Source: Streptomyces sp. McG3
Lineage (GTDB): Bacteria; Actinomycetota; Actinomycetes; Streptomycetales; Streptomycetaceae
Direction: 5' to 3'
DNA length: 64,000 nt
Assembly: GCF_018619185.1 (NCBI RefSeq)
Contig: NZ_JAAXYC010000004.1
Span: 27,948-91,947, forward strand
Part shown: positions 1 through 9,900 of the stretch, piece by piece
How the letters are laid out: every line of letters starts with the position of its first letter
How positions within the stretch are numbered: the stretch's first letter is position 1
Notes under the pieces: model-generated
Databases searched by the model: none
What the model saw: the letters and a program-made list of their open reading frames with translations, nothing else
Told to the model about the DNA's origin: nothing
Program-made: the position numbers and the translations under genes

Positions 1-3000
1 CCGGGCGACGAGGAGCACGCCTTCGCCCTCGCCGCCGACCTGAGGGCGGAGGGCGCCGAGCCCTCGGCGCTCCTCCACCTGTGGGCATGGGGGAGGGGCG
101 AGGCACCCCGCGCCCAGGACGTCGGCGGGCTCCTCTCCCTGTTCCCGGTGTGCCGCGCCTGGGCCCTCGGCCGGACGGCCCCGCTCGCCCTGATCTACGC
201 CTACCCCTGCGCGCAGGAGAACCCCCCGGACGCGGCCGTCGGCGGATTCGCCCGCAGCGTACGGCTGGAGCAGCCCAAGCTGGCCCTGCGGACGGTCGGC
301 TTCGGCGGCGGACGGGTCGACATGGAGACCCTTTTGAGGGAGGCGGCCGACGCCCTGGCGGACCGGCCCGGGCGTGAGACGGAGAGCGACGCCGAGGTCC
401 GGTACGCCGGGGGCGAGCGCACCGTCACCGGGTTCGTGCCGGTGAGCGCGACCGCGTCCGGCGACCGGCGCACGGACCGCCCGGTGCTCGCCCGTACCGG
501 CGGCACCTACATGATCAGCGGCGGGGCGGGCGCGCTCGGCCTGCACACCGCGCGGTTCCTGGCGCGGACGCCCGGGGTGGCGATCGTTCTGACGGGACGC
601 TCGCCCTCCGGCCCGGGAACCGAGGCGGCGGTCGCCGAACTGGAGGGGCTCGGCGCTCGCGCCGCGTATCTCTCCTGCGACCTGACGGACCGGGACGCGG
701 CGAGGGTCCTGGTCCGTGAGATCACCGAACGCTTCGGACGGCTCACCGGGGTCATCCACGCGGCGGGCGTCGTGGAGGACGCCCTGCTGGTCAACAAGAC
801 GGCCGAGTCCTTCCGCAGAGTTCTCGCTCCCAAGATCACCGGCACCGTCCTGCTCGACGCCGCCACCGAGGACCAGGACCTCGACTACTTCCTCCTCTAC
901 TCGTCCGTCGCGTCGGTCGTGGGCAACGCGGGCGCGAGTGACTACGCGGCCGCCAACCGCTACCTGGACGCGTTCGCGGACTGGCGGGAGGACCTACGGC
1001 GCTCCGGCCGACGCGCGGGCCGGACGCTGGCGGTCAACTGGCCGCTCTGGCGGGACGGTGGCATGCGCGTCGACCCGTCGATGCAGGACAAGGTGCTGGC
1101 CCGCATCGGAGCACGTCCCTTGGAGACGTTGGAAGGCCTGGTCGCGCTGGAAAGGGCTCTCGCCGCCGACGAGAGCCGGGTCGTGGTCCTCTGCGGCGAC
1201 CGGGAGCTGCTGGAGCGCCGACTCGGTGTCACCGCGTCGAGGACCCAACCGGGGCGCGACGTCACGTGGGAGGAACTGCTCGTGACCGCGGAGTCGTCGC
1301 TGGAGGAACTGGTCCTCGGCCTGGTCCCCACCGGGGCCGGCCCCGGGCACCGGTCCCTCGGTGACACCGGGTTCATGGAACTGGGCCTGTCCTCCGTCCA
1401 GGTCGTCGACCTGGTGCGCCGGCTCTCCGAGCGGCTCGGCGTCGACCTCCAGCCGACCCTGCTGTTCCGGCACAGCAACGTCTCCAGCCTCGCCCGGTAC
1501 CTGACCGACACGCACCCCGACGCGGTACGTGAACTTCGCCCGGCCCGGGGGGAGACGGCCGGTGGCGCGGATCGCGGCGCGACGGCGGTACCCGAGCGAG
1601 CCGGGGCCCGGCCCCGCGCCACTGCCTCCGACGACCTCCGGCCCACGGAGCAGCCCATCGCCGTCATCGGCATGGCAGGGCGCTTCCCCGGCGCCGCGAA
1701 CCCGTCCCAGCTCTGGGACCGGCTCGTCCAGGGGCACGACCTGGTGAGCGAGGTCCCCGCCGACCGCTGGGACCACCGGGAGCACCACGACCCCACCGGG
1801 ACACTCGCCTCCGGTACCGACTGCGGCCACGGTGCCTTTCTCGACGACGTCACCCGGTTCGACGCCGCCTTCTTCGGCGTCCGGGACGCCGAGGCCCGGG
1901 GCATGGACCCGCAGTCCCGTCTGTTGCTGGAGGTCCTCTACGAGGCGGCCGAGGACGCGGGTGTCGCCGGAACGCTGAGAGGCACGGCGACCGGCATGTT
2001 CGTCGGCCGGTGCTTCAGCGACTACGAAGAGGAGATGGCCCGCCGGGGCGGGGCGCCGGGCGCCTTCGACGTCACCGGCACCTCCGTGTCCATGGCGGCC
2101 AACCGCGCGTCCTACGCCTTCGACCTGTCCGGCCCCAGCATGGTCGTCGACACCGCCTGTTCGTCGTCGCTGTACGCCCTGCACCTGGCCGTCAACGCGC
2201 TGCGCTCGGGTCAGTGCGCCATGGCGTACGCGGCCGGGACGAACCTGATCCTCAGCCCCCAGCACTATCTGCGCAGTTCGGCGCTGGGCGCCCTGTCCCC
2301 GTCCGGGCGCTGCCACACCTTCGACGCCCGTGCCGACGGTTACGTACCCGGGGAGGCCGTCACCGCCGTACTGCTCAAGCCGCTCGACCGGGCGATCGAG
2401 GACGGTGACCCCGTCCACGCCGTGATCAAGGCCGTCGCCGTCAGCCACGGGGGCAACGCCGCGTCTGTCACAGCACCCCAACCGGCCAGGCAGAGCGAGC
2501 TGTTGGCAGCTGCGTGGCAGCAGGCGGGCATCGCCCCCGGCACCCTGAGCTACCTGGAGGCCCACGGCACCGGCACCGCCCTCGGCGACCCGGTCGAGTT
2601 CGAGGCGGCCTCGACGGCGCTGAGGCCGCACACGGACGAGAGAGCAGTCTGCGCGGTCGGCTCCGCCAAGGCCCACCTGGGCCACACCGAGGCCGCCGCC
2701 GGCCTCGTCGGAGTGGTGAAGACCATCCTCTCGCTGCGCAACGAACTCATCCCCGCCATGCCCGCCTTCGAGACCCCCAACCCCGGCTGCCACGTCGACG
2801 CCGGCCCGCTGTTCGTCAACCGCGAGCCCCTGGAGTGGAAGCAGGCAGCCGGAACACCGCGCCGTGCCGGGGTGAGCTCCTTCGGGTTCGGCGGGGCCTA
2901 CGCGCACGCGGTGATCGAGGAGGCTCCCGCACGGTCCGTGCCCCGGCCCACGGCCGGTCCGGTCCTCCTGCCCTTCGCGGCGAAGGACGAGACCGCCCTG

Positions 3001-6000
3001 CGCGAACTGGTCCGCAGACACCGGGACTTCCTCGCCGAACGCCCCGACACTCGGCTCGACCGCGTCGCCGCGACCCTGCGCCGAGGAAGGGAACACCTGC
3101 CCTGCCGCCTCGCGGTCTTCGCGGACTCGATGTCCGACCTGCTTCGCCGGCTGGGCGCCTACGCGGACGCGACGCACCCGCACGACCGGGTCCTGGGAGA
3201 GGAACGCGTACGGGCGAGCGACCCGGAAACCGTGCGGGCAGCGGCCGAGTGGGCTCGCGGCAACGCGACGCTGCCGACGGCGCCCGCGGTGGAGGCACTG
3301 CCCCGGCTCTCCCTGCCGACCTACCCCTTCGCGGGGGACACGTACTGGTTCGACGAGGCCACGACGGCCGCCCCGCGCACACCGCCTCGTGACGAGACGA
3401 CCACCGCATCCGTCATCGCCGCCGTGGACACGTTCGTCTCCCGCAGCGGGTTCCGTGGCGTACAGGCGTCCCGGGGCATGGACCGCCTGGACGCCCTGCT
3501 GCGCCGCTGGAGCCGCCATCTACTCGGCGGCGCGGGCGACTCCGGCGCGCCCACGCCGCGGAGTCTGCGCACACGCCTCGCCGACGAGACCCGGTACGGA
3601 CGACTGGCGGACGCGCTGGCTCTCATGATCGCCCGCGCCCCGGCCACGCCGCACAGCCGCCCCGGTACGCCCGAGGAGTCTGCCTGGCTCTCCGCCGAGG
3701 CGGCCGCGCTCGCCGACGACCATCCGGAGCTCCGGCCCTGGGTCGACGTGGTGACCGGATGCGTGCCCCGGCTCCCGGACATTCTGGCCGGTGAGGCCGA
3801 CCCCTTGGAGGTCTACTTCGCCGAGGCCCAGCCCGACCTGCTGCTGCGCGTCTACGACGGCAACGCGGTGGCCGACCACCACAACGAGATAGTGGCCCGG
3901 ACCGTGGCCGGACAGGTGCGGGCACTGCTCGCACGACGCCCCGGGCGCCCGGTGCGCCTTCTGGAGATCGGAGGAGGCACCGGCGGGACCACCCGACGAC
4001 TGCTCGACGCGCTCGGCGACGTCGGGACGAACGTCAGCTTCGTCTTCACGGACGTCTCACCCGGGTTCCTGCCCGCTGCCCGCAGACGCTTTGCCGGCGG
4101 GGCGGTCGCCTTCGAGTGCCGGGTCCTGGACCTCGACAGCGAACCGGAGGCACAGGGCTTCGGCCAGGCGGCCGCGGACATCGTGATAGCGGCCAACTCG
4201 GTCCACGCCACCCGGAGCATCGCCGACAGCCTGGCGCGCGTCCGGCGGCTGCTCGCTCCGGGCGGACTTCTCGTCCTGGAGGAACTGGTCCGCAACCGGG
4301 ACTGCATGACCGCCATGATCGGTGCCCTGCCCGGCTACTGGTCCAGCGTCGACGCGGACGTACGGCTCCCGCACTCCCCGTTCCTGGATGTGGCCGGGTG
4401 GCGGCGGGCCATGCGGGAGCAGGGGTTCTCGGCCACCTGGGCCCTCGGCGCACCGGATCTCGCAGAGGCCGAGTTCGACAACGCGGTCATGATCGGTGAG
4501 GTACCGGCGGAGCCGCAGCATCCGCGCGCGGCCACCGCCCCCGTCCCGACCGTGGCTGAGAGCCCGCGACCGGAGGCCGATCCCTTGAGGCCCCGACACG
4601 CATCGGAGCCCGTGCCCCCCGCCACCGTCGAGGGCAACGCGGTGGCCGCCACCCCCGAACGGGACGTCGACGCGGTCCGCACCCTGCTGCGCGCCGTCTT
4701 CGCCCGCTTCTTCGGGATGGCGGAAGAGGACGTGGACTCCGGGGCCTCGTTCGACGCCTTCGGCATGGACTCGCTCAGCGCCATCCAACTGGTCCGCACC
4801 CTGGAGCCCGATTTCGGCAAGCTCCCCAAAGTCCTGCTGTACGAGCACGCGACGATCGACTCCCTCGCCGAACACCTGGCCCGCCACGCCACCGGTCCCG
4901 AAGCGACGCCCGACAAGGAGACGCGGGAGTCGGCGGAGCGGCCGGCCAATGAGGAGCTGACCGCTGGGCCCGCGCCCAGGGCCGGGGCACGGGCGGAGAG
5001 CCGTCCGGCTGCCGAGCCCCTCGCCATCGTCGGCATGGCCGGCCGCTTCGCCCGGTCGCCTGACCTGGCGACATGGTGGCGTCATCTCCGGGACGGCGTG
5101 CACCTGGTGTCGGAGATCCCGGCGGAACGCTTCGACTGGCGGGAGTTCTTCGGCGATCCGCACCGCGACGAGGGGAAGGTGAACAGCCGCTGGGGGTCCT
5201 TCATCGAGGGGGTCGACCGGTTCGACGCCGACTTCTTCGCCATGACCCCGCTGGAGGCGGAGCTCATGGACCCGCAGCAGCGGATCATGCTGGAGACGGC
5301 GTGGAAGGCGGTCGAGGACTCCGGCCACCGCCCGTCGGAGATCCGCGGCAGCCGGACGGGTGTGTTCGTCGGCGCGACCTCGCGCGACTACGACTGGCTC
5401 CTGCACCGCGCGGGCCGTCATCGTGAGGGCCATGTCGTCAGCGGCAGCGGACACTGCCTCATCGCCAACCGGGTGTCCCACCAACTCGACCTGCGCGGAC
5501 CGAGCGAGGCCGTCGACACGGCGTGCTCCAGCTCCCTCACCGCCCTCCATCGCGCGGTGCGTGCCGTACGCGGCGGAGAGTGCGACAGCGCGATCGTCGG
5601 CGGCGTGCACCTCTTCCTCACCCCCGATCTCTTCGTCGCGCTCGGCCAGTTGGGCATCATCTCGCCGGACGGGCGGTGCGCCGCCTTCGACCGCCGTGCC
5701 AACGGGATGGTGCGCGGCGAAGGCGCCGTCGCCGTCGTGATCAAACCCCTCTCCCGGGCGCTCGCGGACGGCGACACCGTCCACGCGCTGATCCGGGGCA
5801 GCGGGGTCTCCCACGGCGGCGGAGACCGGCGGGACTCCCTGATGATGCCCAACCCCACGGCACAGGCGGAGCTGATCGCCTCCGTCCACCGCGACGCGGC
5901 GGTGGACCCGCGCACCATCACCTACATCGAGGCCCACGGCACCGGTACCGAGGTCGGCGACCCGATCGAGGTACGCGGTCTGCGCAAGGCGTTCGCCGCG

Positions 6001-6933
6001 GGGACCGGCACGGCCGAGGACGAACGGACGGAATCCTGGTGCGCCCTCGGCACCGTCAAGTCCAACGTGGGGCACACGGAGGCGGCGGCCGGTCTCACCG
6101 GAGTGGTCAAGACCGTCCTCGCCATGCGGGCCGGCGCGCTCCCGCCGACGCTCCACTTCACCGAGGCCAACCCGCTGCTCGACCTGGAAGGCAGCCCCTT
6201 CCGTGTCGTGGACCGGCTCACCCCGTGGCAACCGCCGAGCGGCCTTCCACGACGTGCCGGCGTGAGTGCCTTCGGACTCGGGGGCACCAACGCGCATGTG
6301 CTGCTGGAGGACTACCCGCAATCCTCGCCTGCCGTGGACGCAGCGCCGGTACGCCCCTGTGTCGTCCCGCTGTCGGCCCGTACCGACGAGCGCCTCACGG
6401 CCTACGCCGGCGAGCTCCACGACTTCCTTGAGGACCTGCGTGAGGACGGAGCGGCCCTGCCGCCCCTGACGGACATCGCCTACACCCTGACCGTGGGAAG
6501 GGACCCGATGGCCAGTCGTCTGGCCGTCGTCGCGACCACCGCGCAGGAGTTGACCGCCGCGCTCCGGGCGCACCTGGACGGAGTGCCGGACCCGCGGGTG
6601 ATCACCGGGACGAGCGCCGGTACCGGGGAAGCGGACGGGAGGAGCCCCGGCTCCGTTCCGCGGTCCGCGGTCCTCGCGGACGCGGTCACCTGGGTGACCG
6701 GCGGGATGCTCCCGCCGCCGCCCCCGGGCCGTCGGACACCGCTGCCCACCTACCCGTTCGAGCCCCAACGCCACTGGGCCGGTCCCACGGAGACGGCAGC
6801 GTCCGGGAATCCGCCTCCCGCCGCCGCGTCGGGTGATGGCGGGGAGGAGACGCTGCCCGACGTCCTGCAAGCACTCAGCGAGGGCCGTGTCTCGGTCGAG
6901 CACGTGGAACAGTTCATGGAAGGTGTGTTGTGA
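1..6933 (+). CDS. Trans-AT type I polyketide synthase, 5'-truncated by window edge (KR-ACP-KS-MT-ACP-KS)
   Basis: The frame is open from base 1 and gives 2310 residues, so the true start lies upstream. Domains in order (residues from base 1): ketoreductase about 1-350 with GGAGALG near 172 and Ser/Tyr active-site motifs; ACP with GLSS, carrier Ser about 465; ketosynthase about 549-975 with Cys720 in VDTACSSS, EAHGTGT and GHTEAAAG; a C-methyltransferase about 1150-1500 with LEIGGGTGG; ACP with GMDSL, Ser about 1591; a second complete ketosynthase about 1672-2110. Each KS is followed by an LPTYPF linker and no acyltransferase domain, which is the trans-AT pattern. The C-terminus ends in a short helical tail (SVEHVEQFMEG) typical of a docking element. 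The last KS has no processing domains after it, so its module continues on the next protein. Acyltransferase activity must come from a protein outside this window. Confidence 0.95.
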   Translation, partial: PGDEEHAFALAADLRAEGAEPSALLHLWAWGRGEAPRAQDVGGLLSLFPVCRAWALGRTAPLALIYAYPCAQENPPDAAVGGFARSVRLEQPKLALRTVGFGGGRVDMETLLREAADALADRPGRETESDAEVRYAGGERTVTGFVPVSATASGDRRTDRPVLARTGGTYMISGGAGALGLHTARFLARTPGVAIVLTGRSPSGPGTEAAVAELEGLGARAAYLSCDLTDRDAARVLVREITERFGRLTGVIHAAGVVEDALLVNKTAESFRRVLAPKITGTVLLDAATEDQDLDYFLLYSSVASVVGNAGASDYAAANRYLDAFADWREDLRRSGRRAGRTLAVNWPLWRDGGMRVDPSMQDKVLARIGARPLETLEGLVALERALAADESRVVVLCGDRELLERRLGVTASRTQPGRDVTWEELLVTAESSLEELVLGLVPTGAGPGHRSLGDTGFMELGLSSVQVVDLVRRLSERLGVDLQPTLLFRHSNVSSLARYLTDTHPDAVRELRPARGETAGGADRGATAVPERAGARPRATASDDLRPTEQPIAVIGMAGRFPGAANPSQLWDRLVQGHDLVSEVPADRWDHREHHDPTGTLASGTDCGHGAFLDDVTRFDAAFFGVRDAEARGMDPQSRLLLEVLYEAAEDAGVAGTLRGTATGMFVGRCFSDYEEEMARRGGAPGAFDVTGTSVSMAANRASYAFDLSGPSMVVDTACSSSLYALHLAVNALRSGQCAMAYAAGTNLILSPQHYLRSSALGALSPSGRCHTFDARADGYVPGEAVTAVLLKPLDRAIEDGDPVHAVIKAVAVSHGGNAASVTAPQPARQSELLAAAWQQAGIAPGTLSYLEAHGTGTALGDPVEFEAASTALRPHTDERAVCAVGSAKAHLGHTEAAAGLVGVVKTILSLRNELIPAMPAFETPNPGCHVDAGPLFVNREPLEWKQAAGTPRRAGVSSFGFGGAYAHAVIEEAPARSVPRPTAGPVLLPFAAKDETALRELVRRHRDFLAERPDTRLDRVAATLRRGREHLPCRLAVFADSMSDLLRRLGAYADATHPHDRVLGEERVRASDPETVRAAAEWARGNATLPTAPAVEALPRLSLPTYPFAGDTYWFDEATTAAPRTPPRDETTTASVIAAVDTFVSRSGFRGVQASRGMDRLDALLRRWSRHLLGGAGDSGAPTPRSLRTRLADETRYGRLADALALMIARAPATPHSRPGTPEESAWLSAEAAALADDHPELRPWVDVVTGCVPRLPDILAGEADPLEVYFAEAQPDLLLRVYDGNAVADHHNEIVARTVAGQVRALLARRPGRPVRLLEIGGGTGGTTRRLLDALGDVGTNVSFVFTDVSPGFLPAARRRFAGGAVAFECRVLDLDSEPEAQGFGQAAADIVIAANSVHATRSIADSLARVRRLLAPGGLLVLEELVRNRDCMTAMIGALPGYWSSVDADVRLPHSPFLDVAGWRRAMREQGFSATWALGAPDLAEAEFDNAVMIGEVPAEPQHPRAATAPVPTVAESPRPEADPLRPRHASEPVPPATVEGNAVAATPERDVDAVRTLLRAVFARFFGMAEEDVDSGASFDAFGMDSLSAIQLVRTLEPDFGKLPKVLLYEHATIDSLAEHLARHATGPEATPDKETRESAERPANEELTAGPAPRAGARAESRPAAEPLAIVGMAGRFARSPDLATWWRHLRDGVHLVSEIPAERFDWREFFGDPHRDEGKVNSRWGSFIEGVDRFDADFFAMTPLEAELMDPQQRIMLETAWKAVEDSGHRPSEIRGSRTGVFVGATSRDYDWLLHRAGRHREGHVVSGSGHCLIANRVSHQLDLRGPSEAVDTACSSSLTALHRAVRAVRGGECDSAIVGGVHLFLTPDLFVALGQLGIISPDGRCAAFDRRANGMVRGEGAVAVVIKPLSRALADGDTVHALIRGSGVSHGGGDRRDSLMMPNPTAQAELIASVHRDAAVDPRTITYIEAHGTGTEVGDPIEVRGLRKAFAAGTGTAEDERTESWCALGTVKSNVGHTEAAAGLTGVVKTVLAMRAGALPPTLHFTEANPLLDLEGSPFRVVDRLTPWQPPSGLPRRAGVSAFGLGGTNAHVLLEDYPQSSPAVDAAPVRPCVVPLSARTDERLTAYAGELHDFLEDLREDGAALPPLTDIAYTLTVGRDPMASRLAVVATTAQELTAALRAHLDGVPDPRVITGTSAGTGEADGRSPGSVPRSAVLADAVTWVTGGMLPPPPPGRRTPLPTYPFEPQRHWAGPTETAASGNPPPAAASGDGGEETLPDVLQALSEGRVSVEHVEQFMEGVL

Positions 6934-9900
6934 AAGAGCAGATGTCGAGACGGCGCATCCTCGAACTGGTCCGGAGCGGTGAGCTTCCGGCGGCCGAGGC
7001 AGCCGCCCTCATCGCCGTTGGCGCCGCGCCCCGGGAGGACGCCGGCCACGGGACGCTTCCCACGGTGCGGTGCTTCGCCCCGGGATGGGAGCAGGGCGAC
7101 CGATCCGCCGTGTCCGTGGCCGGGACCAGAGCCGGGACCGTGTTCGTCCTCGACCGGACCGGCGGCGGGCTTCCCACCTTCGTCCCGCCCACGGGCGCCG
7201 TCCTCGTCCACGCGACGCACGACGCCGGCCTCCACCGCGAGGACGACTCCACCTACTGGGTCGGAGCGCGGGACGAATCGGCATGGGCACGCCTGTGGCG
7301 GGAGACCGGCCTGAACGGCCCCGCCCCGGAACGGATCGTGATCATCACAACATCCGGTCCCGAGCGCTGTCTGGACGCGGTGTACCCCGCACTCGCGACA
7401 CTCGTCCGCGAGCGGGTCCATGACCGTCTCGCCGTGGCCTGCGTCGCCGTGGGCGACGACCGGGACCTCTCCGCCGACGCGCTCGGCGGCTTCTGCGGTA
7501 TCGCCGCCCAGGAGGACCGCCGGCTGCGCATGGTCTCCCTGTCGGTCGACCCGTCGGCGGACCTCGCGACCCTGGCCCTGGGAGAGCTGGCACGCACGGA
7601 CCAGCCCCTCTCGCAGGTGCGGTACGACGGCGGGGGACGCTGGGTCCGGGTGATGCCGTCGGTGGAGCTCGCCTGGGACAAGGAGGCAGAACTGGCCGAC
7701 GAGGGCGTCTACCTCGTCACGGGGGGCGCGGGCGGAATCGGACTGGCTCTCGCGGAGCTGCTGGCGAGCCGCTTCCGGGCGCGATGCGTCCTCATGGGCC
7801 GCACGGGGGAAGCGGACATCCCGCCTGCCGCTCTCGCACGCATCCAGCGGGTCGGTGGCCGGGCACGGTACGTCAGCGGGGACGTGACCAGGCTGGACGA
7901 CGTCCGGGCCGCGGTCGCGGTGGCCCGCGAGGAGTTCGGCCCGCTCACCGGAGTGCTGCATCTCGCCGGCGTCAACGCCGACTCCTACATCGCCAACAAG
8001 GCGCCCTCGGCGCACCACGGCGTCCTGGACCCCAAGGTGATGGGGGCGCGAAACCTCGACGAGGCGACCCGCGACGAACCTCTCACGTCCTTCGTGCTCT
8101 TCTCCTCCATGGCCGCCTACCTCGGCCATCCCGGGCAGAGCGACTACGCCGCGGCCGGACGGGCGCTCGGCGGCTTCGCCGCGCGCCGGGCCGCCCAGGT
8201 CGCCGGGGGCCACCGGTCCGGCACCACGGTCGCCATCGGCTGGCCGCTGTGGGACGGCGGCGGGATGCGGCTGAGCGCGAGCGACGAACTGGCCGTCGCG
8301 ACGCTGCAGGGCATGACCGCGATGCCCGCCGAGACCGGTCTCGCGGTCATGTCCGCCGCGCTGCGGGCCGACCGCCCGGAGACCGTCGTGGTGTACGGGG
8401 ACGGCCGGCGCATCGACCGCTTCGTGGCGGACCGCCTCGCCTCCGGCCGCACCTCCGGGGCCGTCGCGCCGTCCGTCACCCCCGCGGCCGTGAGGTCCGA
8501 GGACGACGACCTTGTCCGGGCGGCGAGCGCGCACCTCGTCGAAGTCGTGTCAGGTCTCGCCCGGATGCGTCCGGGACAACTCGTCCCCGACCAGGAGTTC
8601 TCGGCGCTCGGCATCGACTCGGTCATGATCAAGCGTCTCTCCGTGTCGCTGGAGGACTTCCTGGGATGCCCGATGCCGGTGACGCTCCTGTTCGAGCACC
8701 GCACCGTGAACGAGCTGGCCCGACACCTCGCCACGGCCTTCGAGGAGCCGCTGCGTTCAGCGCTCCACCGCCCGGACCCGCTCACGACCGGCTCGTCGAC
8801 GGCCTTCGCACCGGATGCCGCGCCCGCGCCCCCTGCCCCGGAAGGCGCGAGCGCCGACGAGGCCGTCGCCATCGTCGGACTGGCCGGCCGCTACCCCGGA
8901 GCCGACGACGTCGGCGACCTGTGGGAACTGCTCAGCGGCGGCCGTGACAGCACGGGCGAGATCCCCGCGGACCGCTGGGACAAGGACCTGTGGCACGACA
9001 CCGGGGACCGCAGGCCCGGCTCCAGCTACGGACGTTGGGGCGGCTTCCTCTCCGGCGTCACCCGCTTCGACTCCCTGTTCTTCTCCATAGCGCCGCGTGA
9101 GGCCCGGCGGATGGACCCGGCCGAACGGCTGTTCCTCGAAGTCGCCTGGTCCGCCCTGGAGGACGCCGGATACACACGGGCCCGGCTGCACCGTGCCACC
9201 CGGACCGAGGAGGGCCACGCCCTGGGCGTGTTCGTCGGCACCACGGGACTGGCCTACGGACTGGTCGGCGCCGAGGAATGGGGCAAGGGCAACCCCGTCT
9301 CGGCCCACTCCATGGAGTTCTCGCTCGCCAACCGGCTGTCCTACTTCCTCGACGCCCACGGACCCAGCATGTCCGTCGACACGGCGTGCTCGGCCTCCCT
9401 GACGGCCCTGCACCTGGCCTGCGAGAGCCTGCGGCGCGGCGAATCCCGGATGGCCGTCGCCGGGGGCGCCTACCTCAACCTGCACCCCCTCAAGTACGCG
9501 ATGCTCTCGGAGCAGCGGATGATGTCGCCCGACGGCGTGTGCCGCCCGTTCGGCGAGGGCGGCAACGGCTTCGTCCCGGGCGAGGGCGTCGGCGCGGTCG
9601 TGCTCAAGCCCCTGTCCGCCGCGCTCGCCGACGGCGACCACGTCCACGCGGTCATCCGCTCCACCTCGATCAGCCACGGCGGACGGACCAACGGCTACAC
9701 CGTGCCCTCTCCGAAGGGGCACGCCGCCGTGATCCGGTCGGCACTGCGCAGGGCCGGGGTTGACCCCCGCACGATCGGCTACGTCGAGGCGCACGGCACC
9801 GGGACCGAACTGGGCGACCCCATCGAGATCGACGGCCTGGAGCGCGCCTTCCGGGAGTACACACCCGACCGCGGGTTCTGCTCCATTGGCTCGGTCAAGG

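Noticed and set aside
994..6903. Very long leftward open frames (over 800 and 900 codons) across the first PKS gene
   Set aside because: They are exact antisense shadows of a strongly supported PKS frame, have no domain signatures and arise from high GC.
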